Part shown: piece by piece, positions 31,529 through 42,800 of the stretch
Layout: each line of letters starts with the position of its first letter
Position numbering within the stretch: position 1 is the first letter of the stretch
Origin: Symsagittifera roscoffensis
Lineage: Eukaryota; Xenacoelomorpha; Acoela; Convolutidae
DNA: 60,000 bases
Assembly: GCF_963678635.1 (NCBI RefSeq)
Contig: NC_087064.1
Location: 9,091,671 to 9,151,670, forward strand
Direction: 5' to 3'
Notes under the pieces: model-generated
What the model was told of the DNA's origin: nothing
Database searches by the model: none
The model's input: only the letters and a program-made list of their open reading frames with translations
Program-made: the position numbers and the translations under genes

Positions 31529-34500
31529 AAGTATATGAGTTAATTTTTTTCGACTTATGATATTTTAAACAACAGTATTTTTGTCACTTTGTAAACCTGG
31601 TTTTATTAGAGGTCTCGTGATCTGGGGATGCTGCGAATCAGCCATGAGCTCACTACTTTCATAACTAAGTTAATTTAACTTGCGCGACGCGGCTGGTAGC
31701 CGTTAGACAGCAGCGGTTTGATCGACACTATTGTGACGCTAGCCAATCGTTTTAGAATCTATCTTTACTTCATGTCGGTCTGTTCCGGGCGAATGCCAAC
31801 TGCTATAACCAGAATGTGTGTTTTGATTTCGTTCGCTTTCTTAATTACCAAGATTCAACAATTTATGTTTATGGAGAAAAGAACTGGGTATGTAAATTAA
31901 CTGATTTGATCGCCTAACAGCTCTTGTATTCAGATCAAAAATCGTGGCAAAAACATCGCTTCAAATCAGATTTTCACATTTGAATTTCAAACTTACGGTT
32001 TAACAGAGATTCTTATAGAACCAGAGCAGCAGCATCTGCATCTGCGGGAACTCCTTCAATGCTTAAATCGACCAATTTGATTTTTTTTCTAGTTATCTTT
32101 CATAAATAAATGAAAACCTGGGCTCTTTTCCCGTTTCTCACCCAATCGTTAAATTACTATTTTATCTTGCTTACAAATTGATCGTATGGCAAATGTTTGG
32201 TGCTAGGAAACTTAGCAGACCGCTTTTTTTTTGCAGACTCAGAAAACTTATGAAGTCAGAAATCTAATTTTAAACGCTGCGCTTCCATTCAACACGATTG
32301 TTACCGTGTGCGTAAATGATTCTTGTGACTTTTGTGTTTTTGAAGTTGATAGTTTTTTTGGTCATAGGAAAAACTGGCCTACGAAATAAGACCTAAACGT
32401 GACCAAAAAAATAGAATTTGGACGTCGAAGCAAAACTACAAATATGGGAAATAAGAAGTAATTGTATTGATAACGTGTGTAATTTGATTACTGACTACTA
32501 TTGACTTTCGCTGATTACAATTAACTTTCACTTGAGCTTTCTTAAATGCTAATCAAGGTTTCACATTCACAATAGCATAGTTTATGCTTTTCAAAAATGT
32601 TTCATAAAAATCCAATTAATGTTTTACAAAATTTATTTTGAGATGCAAAGGGATTATATACTCTTTTAGCAATTGAAAAAATTGCTTCAAGCGATAAGCC
32701 CAGGTTGACTAAAACTTCTTATGAAACACTTTCCATATATGAAAAAAACTTCTTACCATACAGTTCCGTACACTTCCATACTTACAAAAAACTTATCAAA
32801 AAATAAGCATTTTTTCATATAAGAAAACTGTTCGATGTTTTTCCAAAAACAAAATTTTTTTTTTCATTTTTTTAAATTTAATTTCTAAAATCTTTAGGTT
32901 GTGTTTGTAACCAAACGCAACTGACAAAGACCTTGAATTACTCAAAGCACCAAAGGTTGAACGGTCTTGCATGTACAATCAAGTGTCTGAGAGCTGTCTT
33001 TCACAAATGATAAAAGGTAATTAACAAACTTTTTTTGGCAAACATTTTCAACGAACTTTTATTTTCCTATAGCTTGAATTGTTTTATCAGAAAATGATCA
33101 AGACATATACGAAAATAAAATGCGATACTAAAGAAAATAGAATTTTTAGCGTTTTCAGAAAATATAAATTAAGCGAGAAGGAAAAAACCAACATTAGTGT
33201 ATCCAGGACTACGTTATGTACAAAAAAACTTGAATTTTTTTTTGGAAACTGTTTGTTTGAGTACAAAATTGGATTTGCGGTTGAAAAAACTTGAAAATTT
33301 TTTTGGGCGATTTCAAAATTACGTGAAAAATTTTTTTTGTGTCGCCAGCTAAAAAAATGCTAGTCATACAATTTCCTTATATGAGAATTGTATGATACGC
33401 TTTTTTTTGAAAATACGAAAACCTCGTTTTTTTCATCATCAGAATGCATTTATCAGAATCAAACATGTATGGAATTGTATGATAAGCTTTTTCGCTGTAT
33501 GGAGGTCAACCCGGGAGGTTTGTTAGCCCTTCGCGTTTTGTCCAAAATGCTAGTTTTGCAAAAAAAACTAACGCCTAAATTGTCGGAGCCGTCTAATTAG
33601 CTTGTCTAATTTCCTAGCCACCAGTTTTGTTGTTAAACTGTGAGATGAAAGATAAGTGTCATATTTGGGGAAAATTGACCCAAAACTGATTGTCTGTTTG
33701 AATCTGTCAATCAAAATTGCACTAGTTTATTACGGTCTACTAAAAGGCTCATTTGTTTTATGCTGAAAAATTGGTCTGCTAAACGATCGGTCCCCCAACG
33801 TTGACTTAAGAAAACTTTTTTTAATGTTGACACGTTGATGTTAAGAACATCTAAAATTATTTTAACTGAGCTTGCATTAAACTAATTGCAGGAAAAATCA
33901 AAAGCTGGTTAGAAAAGAGCCAAAACTTGGTCTAAGTCTACTAACTGATTTGAAAAGAGACCAACCAAACATATGAATCATGGGTAAAGTCTCCATTTTC
34001 GATCAACAAAAGTTCACCTAAAAGAGCACATCATTAAATTAATCGTCCCTACCTCAAAAGTGAGGTGAAATTTTCGCCTTTCTTTATAAAATGAATTACG
34101 TCTCAAAAGGCGTAATTCCCAAATGGCTTAAAAATGAAAAATCTCCCAAATGCTATAAAATTCATGCAACAGTTGCATTTAAACAAACAAAATAAATTTG
34201 TTCGTTGAAAAAAACTGGCAATTCAAATGCTGATTGAAATTTCAACTTGAAAAAATTCTAGAAGTTTTTTTATCAAGAGCAAAAAGCATATGCTTGAGGT
34301 TTTTGATAAGCATTTTGTGGCCAATTTTTGCGACAAAATTTACGCTTAGCATTTACTTGCAAGCAATTCATTCCAAAGTTTGTTCACATGTTTTCGTTCC
34401 TGACAAAATGATAGAATTCGAACTTGATATGAAACGCTTGAATTACAATAAATACTTGAAATCTATGCGAATTGGGAAAAGTTTCGTTTTTATGCTATTT

Positions 34501-35688
34501 GGGGAACCACAATAAATCCAGCCTTGTAACAAAAAATGATACCCCAACTGCACATTGATTTTTGTAAAAGAGTTATTTACCAGTGAAACGAGCCGGAACT
34601 TTGTATTCGCGTCTGGGTTCCCTAGAGCTTCGCGCAAAACAAGAAAACAGAAAAAACGGTTGGTTACGTGCGCCATCTTTGTTGTGAATTGAGTTGATTT
34701 ATTTCGACAGTGTACAGTCAGTGTACAATCAGGTTAGCGCAAGGCGAGGCAGCGCATGGAGGAGATTGGCAGAGCCTCGCTAACAAGATAAAGCAAAGCG
34801 AGACAAAGCACGGCTGTGGAAAGAAGGGCAAGCCTAGGAGGAGCCTGACAGCGCAAAGCAGGGCAGAGACGCGCAAGACAAGATAGGACAGTAGAAGTCA
34901 TGCTAGCTCGAGGCAAGGCCACAATTCTCATGGCCAGACAAAGTAAGGCAAGGTAGCGCGGAGCAGCGAAAACGCAGCAGGGCTTGCAAGTAAAAGCATG
35001 GTAGAAAAGCACAAAGCAATGCATATCAGTGCAAAACAAGGAAGGTCAAGGTAAGGCAATGTAAGTCAACACAGGGCAGCGTAGCGCAAGGCGACAGGGT
35101 AGCGCAACAAGACAAGGCAGCTCAAGGCAAGACAGGGCAACTCAAAAAAGGCACGCAGGGAATCTGAACCGACAAGGCTGGGCAAGTGAAGGAGCAGCTG
35201 GCAGCGCAGTGCAATGGAAGGCAGGGCATGGCAAGGCAAGGCAAGGCATGTCAGCAGAAACAGGGCAGCGCAGCGCAAAAAAAGGCAGGGAAAGTAGGGC
35301 AGCGCAAGGCAAAACAAAGCAGGGCACCGCCGAGAAAGAAGGATAGTGCAAGGCAGTATGGAGCAAAACAAGCAGCAAGGAGCTCTGAAAGAATAGGCAG
35401 GGCAGGTCAGTGTACAGAAAATGGCAGTGCAAGGCGAAGCGAAACAAAACAGCGCAGCGTAAAAGAAGGCAGCGCCAGACAATGCAAGGCAGCTTAGGAC
35501 AGGGCAACTGAAAGCATAGTAGTGCAGTGCGGCCAAAGAAAGGGCCAGACAGGTGTGTCCGAGACAAAGCAAGCTAATTTGAAACATAATATTTTCATTA
35601 TAAACGAAGCCAATTAAGTTTTTCCCTAAATTAACCCCAATCAGTATAATCCCCCTGATACTACAAACACAGCGTGTTGTTGTACATT
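31529..35688. repeat. 4.2 kb tandem unit 3, 3' end truncated
   Basis: Same order: TIR element 32699-33515, 93-codon ORF 34234, GGCAA tract 34735-35577. It ends at GTTGTTGTACATT, about 40 bases before the normal unit end, and joins directly to an internal point of unit 4. Confidence 0.92.
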
Positions 35689-37764
35689 AAATGATTCTTG
35701 TGACTTTTGTGTTTTTGAAGTTGATAGTTTTTTTGGTCATGGGAAAGACTGGCCTACGAAATAAGACCTAAACGTGACCAAAAAAATAGAATTTGGACGT
35801 CGAAGCAAAACTACTTGTGACTTTTGCGTAAATGATTCTTGTGACTTTTGTGTTTTTGAAGTTGATAGTTTTTTTGGTCATGGGAAAGACTGGCCTACGA
35901 AATAAGACCTAAACGTGACCAAAAAAATAGAATTTGGACGTCGAAGCAAAACTACAAATATGGGAAATAAGAAGTAATTGTATTGATAACGTGTGTAATT
36001 TGATTACTGACTACTATTGACTTTCGCTGATCACAATTAACTTTCATTTGAGCTTTCTTAAATGCTAATCAAGGTTTCACATTCACAATGGTATAGTTTA
36101 TGCTTTTCAAAAAGTTTTCAAAAAAATCCAATTAATGTTTTACAAAATTTATTTTGAGATGCAAAGGGATTATATACTCTTTTAGTAATTGAAAATAAAC
36201 TGCTTCAAGCGATAAGCCCAGGTTGACTAAAACTTCTTATAATACAATTTCCATATTTGAAAAAAAACTTGTTACCCTTCAGTTCCGTATACTTCCATAC
36301 GTACAAAATTTTATGACATACTATGATAAGCATTTTTTCATATAAGAAAACTGTTCGATGTTTTTCCATGAAAAAAATTTTGATTTTATTAAAATTTTTT
36401 TTAAATTTAATTTCTATAAATTTTAGGTTGTGTGTTCGAAACCAAACGCAACTGGCAAAAACCTTGAATTTTTCAAAGCACCAAGGGTTGAGCGGTCTTG
36501 CATCTACAAGGCATAGGAAACGACCTGAAGCGTCTTAGAGCTGTCTTTCTCAAATGATAAAAGGTAATTAACAAATTTTTTTTGTCAAGTATTTTCAACG
36601 AACTTTTATTTTCCTAAAACTTGAGTTGTTTTATCAAACAAAGATCAAGACATATACGAAAATAAAATGCGATACTAAAGAAATAGGAATTTTCAGCGTT
36701 TTTAAAAAATATAAAAACAGCGAAAAGGAAAAAACCAACATTAGTGTATCCAGGACTACGTTATGTACACAAAAAACCTAAATTTTTTTTTGGAAACTGT
36801 TTGTTTGAGTACAAATTTCGATTTGCGGTTGAAAAAACTTGAAAATTTTTTTGGGCGATTTCAAAATTACGTGAAATTTTTTTTTGTGTCGCCAGCCAAA
36901 AAAAATGCTAGTCATACAATTTCCTTCTATGAGAATTGTATGATACGCTTTTTTTTCAAAATACAAAAACCTCGGTTTTTTCATCATCAGAATGCATTTA
37001 TCAGAATCAAACATGTATGGAATTGTACGATTAGTATTTTCGGTGTATGGTGGTCAACCCGGGAGGTTTGTAAGCACTTCGCTTTTTGTCCAAAATGCTA
37101 GTTTTGCAAAAAAATGTAACGCCTAAATTCCGTTTTGTCGGAGCCGTCTAATTAGTTTGTCTAATTTTCTACCCCCAGTTTTGTTGTTGAACTGTGAGAT
37201 AAAAGATAATTGTCATATTTGGGGAAAATTGACCCAAAACTGATTGTCTGTTTGAATCTGTCAATCAACCTTGCACTATTTTATTACGGTCTGCTAAAAG
37301 GCTCATTTGTTTTATGTTAAAAGTTTGGTCTGCTAAACGATCGGTCCCCCAATGTTCATTTAAGAATTTTTTTTTAATGTTGACACGTTGATGTTAAGAA
37401 CATCTAAAATTTTTTTAACTGAGCTTGCATTAAACGAATTGCAGGAAAAATCAAAAGGTGGTTAGAAAAGAGCCAAAACTTGGTCTAAATGTACTAACTA
37501 ATTTGAAAAGAGACCATCCAAATGTAGGACTCATGGGTAAAGTCTCCATTTTCGATCACCAAAAGTTCACCTAAAAGAGCACATCAAAAGATTAATCGTC
37601 CCGACCTCAAAGTGGAGGTGAAATTTTGGCCTTTCTTCATAAAATGAATTACGTGTCAAAACGCGTGATTCCCAAATGGCTTAAAAATGGAAAATTTTTC
37701 AAATGGCATAAATTTCATGCAACAGTTGCATTTAAACAAACGAAATAAATTTGTTTGTTGAACA
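35689..37764. repeat. 4.2 kb tandem unit 4, partial and most divergent
   Basis: Begins at AAATGATTCTTGTGAC, corresponding to about 32315 in unit 3. It continues through a TIR element (36217-37063) and stops at TTTGTTTGTTGAACAAC, before the 93-codon ORF and the GGCAA tract. It has more substitutions than units 1-3, so it is probably the oldest member. Confidence 0.9.
35691..35960. repeat. 139-base direct duplication at the unit 3/unit 4 junction
   Basis: The block starting AAATGATTCTTGTGACTTTT and ending CGAAGCAAAACTAC occurs twice in a row, joined by TTGTGACTTTTGCGT. Both copies share GGGAAAGACTGG, which units 1-3 lack, so the duplication arose within unit 4. Confidence 0.85.
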
Positions 37765-37811
37765 ACATAACACACATTTTAATATGACACCCTCTTGCAT
37801 GTCACCTAGAC

Positions 37812-38266
37812 TCAGCCTATACTTAAGTGATATTTCTTATGTAAGTATACTTGTATATTAGTATCAGAGAAGGTTACGTGTATCAGTGCGTACAACTCCC
37901 GTGGATGTAGTCGTCCTCTGTTCGGATCGTACACTGGAAGCGAAACTCCTTCACTTCCCTTTCCACAAGGAAAACTCTCAATCTTGTCAAGGACAATACT
38001 AGGTTCTCCGGGTCCACGTGCCGCTTCTCCGTCGCCCTCGTCACCAAGAAGCATAAGTACTTTCCCGGTATCTGTGACGCCGCCGGAGCCAAGGCTGCTA
38101 CGCCCCCTATTCCTGGTCTTTGTTTCCAAAGGAATTCTATGTTTTTATAATCTCTATTAAAATCTGCTGCCATCGCTGTCCTAAAACTCATGTCTGCTGT
38201 GACTGCTATCGCACATGTTCTATTTATGAGTATGAAATCGCTATCTGTTAGTAATATGCTACTTGA
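37812..38266 (-). pseudogene. Macro-domain-like ORF 3' of Pol in decayed Gypsy element 2
   Basis: Minus strand, after the Pol stop. One frame is open from 38266 to 37883 and a second to 37812; similarity passes from the first to the second near 37970, so there is a one-base frameshift. Segments in order: CAIAVTADMSFRTAMAADF, GIGGVAALAP, GKYLCFLVTR, DPENLVLSLTRLR, then in the other frame SLPVYDPNRGRLHPRELYA and FSDTNIQVYL. This order fits an ADP-ribose-binding macro fold of the TARG1/OARD1 kind: glycine-rich loop, VAxL strand, YLxFLVTK-type strand, helix, LPxxDxxxGxL turn, FSxTxIxVxL last strand. The glycine-rich ligand loop and the catalytic Asp position are not conserved in the usual form, so enzyme activity is doubtful. 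The intact copy's version would lie beyond 60000. Fold assignment is by eye only. Confidence 0.6.
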
Positions 38267-38544
38267 TTATTCATTTGGTAAGTTAAATATGACTCAACTA
38301 CCCTCCCTACGTCTGGTTTCTTTGGGTCGTTGCCTGTTTCTGCTTCTAAATCTCCTGTCTCTCTTGCTATTCTTACTTTTTTATTAATAATTTTTCAGTG
38401 TGGGTAAGTCCTACCCCCACTCCCCGGACAAAATATCCATCGACGTCCCCGTCGATTGCATGCCGGATATTAAGTCGAGGTTGGAAGCCGGAATGAGTAA
38501 TTGCCCTTCATGGGCAGCCCAGGAAGGATCATTCCTTTCGGTTT

Positions 38545-40079
38545 TTATATATCTACATCTTGAATTGTGACACTGGTCTCTTTTGGGTCCGACGTCATTT
38601 TATTCAGCCATTCCAGGACATGCAAATTCGTCAAGTCTTGTTCGTAGTTTTGCTGTTGCTCGTCGTCGAATTCTACCTCGGGTTTCGACTGATCCTCGAT
38701 CCATTCCTCATCGTGGTCGTCAACTATGTCGATGCCTTGCGACACGGTTATTCCTTCTAGACCCACCACTTCTTCCACTAAAATCTTCAGATCTATCCTG
38801 TCCACTACGAAGTCATCTCCGTAAGGATTATATTTCTTCGTGAGTCTTGTCCTGTCACTCTCTCGAGTCTGTATCGTAAACGGAAGATCTGGTTCCAATT
38901 TATTGGGCACCTCCATTTGTTCGGGGTCTTACCAGTCTTCCTCCGCGTAGGGTAAGGTTTCTTCATCTGCTTCAATTACCTCGTTGAGATCCAGGTCCAA
39001 TGGTGGACTTGATCCTTCCTCTACGACCTCAATTCCATCGTTCTTTTCCCTGGTGCCCTTCTCGTTGACCTCACAAGCAGGGTCCATCATCCCCCTTTTC
39101 CATGTCTGCTGGTAAACACCAGTCTTCTGTCGATGGGTTGTGTGGCTTAATGTTCTCGTAGTGAGCGGCTCGGGCAGTACTCAGTCTATAAAAGCGTCCC
39201 TCCTGGTGCACTTCCGTAATCATGAATGGTCCCCTCCAGTTTTTTAGGAGCTTTTTCGTTTCCTTTGGTGGTATAACGTTATGAAAAACCCTTACGTAGT
39301 CTCCTACCGAGAAAGCGTTTGCACCAGCTGCTTTTTTATCGAATCTTTTCCTCTGTCTTGCCTGTGCCTGCTGAGTGTTCCCTCTACACAAGTCATTTAG
39401 TACCAGTTGACGTCTAATCACATCCCTTACATAGAACTGTGGAGATGTTTTCTTTCCCTCATACTCTGGGTAGAAGAAGGTCGTGGACAAAGTCTTCTCG
39501 TGTCCGGTTAACATCATTTGTGGACTAACTCCGGTGCTGGAGTGTTGCGTGCTGTTGTAAGCTCCCATCACTTGTGCAAGATATCTGTCCCAATCGGTTA
39601 TTTACCTGGAACAATATACCCTCAGCATCGGCACTAACGTTCTATTTTGCCTTTCCACTAAGCCATTCGTCTGGGGATGGTATGTCGTGGAGTGAGCTTG
39701 AGCCACATGTGAACGTCTCATGAGCTCTTTTGTAAGTTCTCCCACGAAAGCCGTTCCGTTATTCGATTGAAACGTCATTTGACAACCATATCTTGCTATC
39801 CACGTATTGCTTAGGTGATCGCACGCTTCTTCTGCTGAGGCAGTTATGCAGGGCACGGCCTCTGCATACTTCGTGAAGTGATCTATCATGACCAAGACTT
39901 GATTGTAACCACTGTCTGTCATGCTTTTCGTTTAGTGACTCGATCGACTGCAAGGGAAATCGTAGTTTCCTTGAATCCTTGACCTGTTGGCATGACAGAC
40001 ATGCTAATACCCATTTCTCGCATGCCTTTTTCTTTCCAGGCCACTCAAAGCGCTTCAGGATCCTCTGATACACTTTGTC
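38545..40079 (-). pseudogene. Integrase and C-terminus of decayed Gypsy element 2
   Basis: Corresponds to the end of the plus-strand Pol. ORF pieces 40097-39759 (zinc-binding region CLSCQQVK), 39922-39602 (catalytic core), 39571-39071 (C-terminal domain with GPFMITEVHQEGRFYRL) and 38916-38545 (acidic tail, stop at 38545). Two lesions strike the active site. A deletion of about 30 bases near 39935 removes the block with the first catalytic Asp. The second is Asn in FQSNNGTAF, where the intact copy has Asp. The Glu in NGLVERQNR remains. Several frame breaks separate the ORFs. Non-functional. Confidence 0.92.
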
Positions 40080-42800
40080 GATGGCCCATCTGATCATGTA
40101 ATCTGAATAAAAGTTCTGTCTGATAGAGTTGCGGCAACACTATCGCATTATGTTTGTACAGGACCTTGTCTTCTTTTCTTCTCTTACAGGCCACGATTCT
40201 GTCCCTGTTCAGATAGAACCTTCCCTCTTTCTGAATAAAATAATGTCTCAGAATGCGGTTACTGTCTTCCACCAGATCGACTTTGTCCGGAGCTCCATTT
40301 TCGATCCACCTTTTCAGTTTGCTCGTCATGCAGTCTTTTCTTTGCGCTCTTAGTAGGTCCGAGAGTCTGTATCTCGCCTTCATGTACGTCTTCATGACCC
40401 TCATCTGACTATTCAGCTCATTGGGCTGATGCGTGTCTTCTTCCATCTTAACGCACCAAATCTTCACCAACGGCTGTGTTTCTTGTTCGAACGGCTGAAG
40501 ATCAGTCCTGACTACCTCTTTTTGTGGCATCAGACTTATCGAACGTTTCGATACCGCTATTGTTTCCAGATCATCCGCTGCGTTATCAAAGACTCTTTCA
40601 CCAGGTATGAGGTAATGATCACTGTCAGGGTCTTGATATACCTCCCTATCCAGATCCCTTGCTCGAGTCTCCACTAGTAGTGTGTGGATCGCTAGTTCTG
40701 ACAGTTTCAATCCTGAGCTCGAGTTCCTGTCTGAGTAGGTGTCAATTCCTGAATTCCGGGAGTTTTCATCTATTGAAAAGTCTGCGATAGCGCACGTTCC
40801 CTCCTCCGGATCAGTTCTTTGCGTTCTGTTCATCCATCTGAGCTCCCCGGACAAAATTCTATCCTCCAGATCCTGTTCCTCATCAGGAAATTTTTCTTCT
40901 ACATCAGACTCCCCGGACAAACTTTCTTGTCCCTGGTATTGATCCTGATCTCGCCTGCTCTTCTCCCCGTACAAATCTTCTTGCTCCAGGTCTCGATCAA
41001 TTTCTTTGCCCCTCTGATCCTGATTTTCAAAGGTGACGGTTTTATTTTGTGTGTCGTTCCCCTGTTCTTTCCGTTTGTATGAAGTACTTGTTAAAACTTC
41101 TTGGGGTATTGAGGATACTAGTTGCTGAGGATACAATGATGATGCCATGGTGATGATGCCTTGGCTGCTGGCCACTCGTGGTCATCTCTGGTCAATTCTC
41201 TCTCTAACAATCCACCCAGCATCCCCATCACTTGCGGTGTGACCTGCACTGTTTTATCCAATAATGAGAGGCTGTTTATGTTCATGTGAGAGAGTTCCTG
41301 CTGGACGAGGTTTGAGCGCAGCAACAGATCCAAGGGCACCGGGTCCTTCTAGAATAGAATCTTTATCTCGGCTGCTTTCTCTACAGGTAACTCAGAATGT
41401 CCTGGAATTGGATGTCCAGACCTGTTTAACCATTTCGTCAAGGGAAGCACTTCATAAATAACTTTGTTCAGGAACGAGAACCCTTCCTTGATTTTTGCCT
41501 TATTGGCTTGCTCCTGTTCCATTGTTTCATAGAAATTGGTCTTCTTGCTAATGCTGTCAGAATTCTGGTGTTTGTCACGCATCCTGTGCTCGATTATCAT
41601 GTGGTAGCCATCTAACCTTACTATCCATCTACCAATATAATTCTGATCCATCGAGTATGTCTTCAACCAAGATAACGCTCTGTTGTCCACGCGCAACTTA
41701 AAGGGAGCGCTCCCCACGTATGCGCCGTATTTTTCCACGAATGTGACTACTGCAAACATTTCTGCTTTCGGTGCACCATATTTCATCTCAGTGCCACTTA
41801 AAACCTTACTGCCATATGCAATGGGACGGAGAACTCATTCCATTCCATTCCTGCTCCTGATGCAGTATTCTTGAGATGGCTACTACTGATGCGTCTCTGT
41901 CAAGAACATACATGCCCTTTTCTGTAGGCATGCCTAGCACTGCCGCTTCGTTTAGTTCCCGCTTTATGTTCTCGAAGGCAGCTTGAGCTTCTTCACTCCA
42001 TTCGAACTACTTTCCTTTGTTTCTCATCAGCTTCTGCATGGGATTTACCTTGTCTGCATATCCTTTTATGAACTCACGGTAATAAATGGCAAACTCCAGG
42101 AAACTCCTGAGTTAAGTGTCCGTTCTGGGAGCCTTCCACGTCAAGTCAGCCTCTACTGCTTCCGGTCCGGCCTCACGCCATGCCTGTCCACTATTTTTCA
42201 TAGATACTTGATTGAATCCCTGAGGATTTCACTTTTCGACAGTTTGCGTTTCAAGCCTGCTCTTTTCATGCTGCCAAAGACCTCATCGAGCCAATCAATG
42301 TGGTCTTCCAGAGTGAGTGCTGCTATGACCACGTCATCCACCTAACACATCACAAGGTTCCAGTACTTCTTCGTCATTTTGGTCAAAGCTTGAGCCAACA
42401 GTCTTTGAAAAGTGGCCGTTGCGTTGCACAAGCCGAAGGGCATCCTCCTCCAATGTTACAAACCCAATTCACATGCCAATCCGGTCTTCTCTCTATCCTT
42501 CTTCCGCAGAGGGACCTGCCAGAAGGCAGAACCCAAGTCCAGTGTGGTGAAGAACTTGGCGTCGCGAAGTTTCGAGAGGCTCTCGTCTATTCGCGATATC
42601 GGGTACGCATATTTTATTGTCACTGTGTTCAAGTAACGAAAGTCGCAAGAGAACCTAAGCTGCCCCCTTCTTTTTTACGATGACTGCCCCGCAAGCCCAG
42701 GGCGATTTCGAGGGTTCTATCATGTCGTATTCGAGTAACATTTCTATTTCCGCTCGACGCGCTTCCTATTTATGTGGCGTCATTCGTCTTGTGCCTTCCC
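40080..42800 (-). pseudogene. RT-RNase H-linker module of decayed Gypsy element 2, duplicate 1
   Basis: Minus-strand remnant of reverse transcriptase, RNase H (41786-41349, with MKYGAPKAEMFAVV and LRVDNRALSWL) and the long acidic linker (41175-40045, 376 codons). Clear nonsense changes against the intact copy: Ser to TAG just after MTPHK, the Tyr of the YVDD site to TAG, Lys to TAG before FEWN, and a TAG before DPVPLDLLLRS. It is nearly identical to 42801-45521. Confidence 0.93.
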
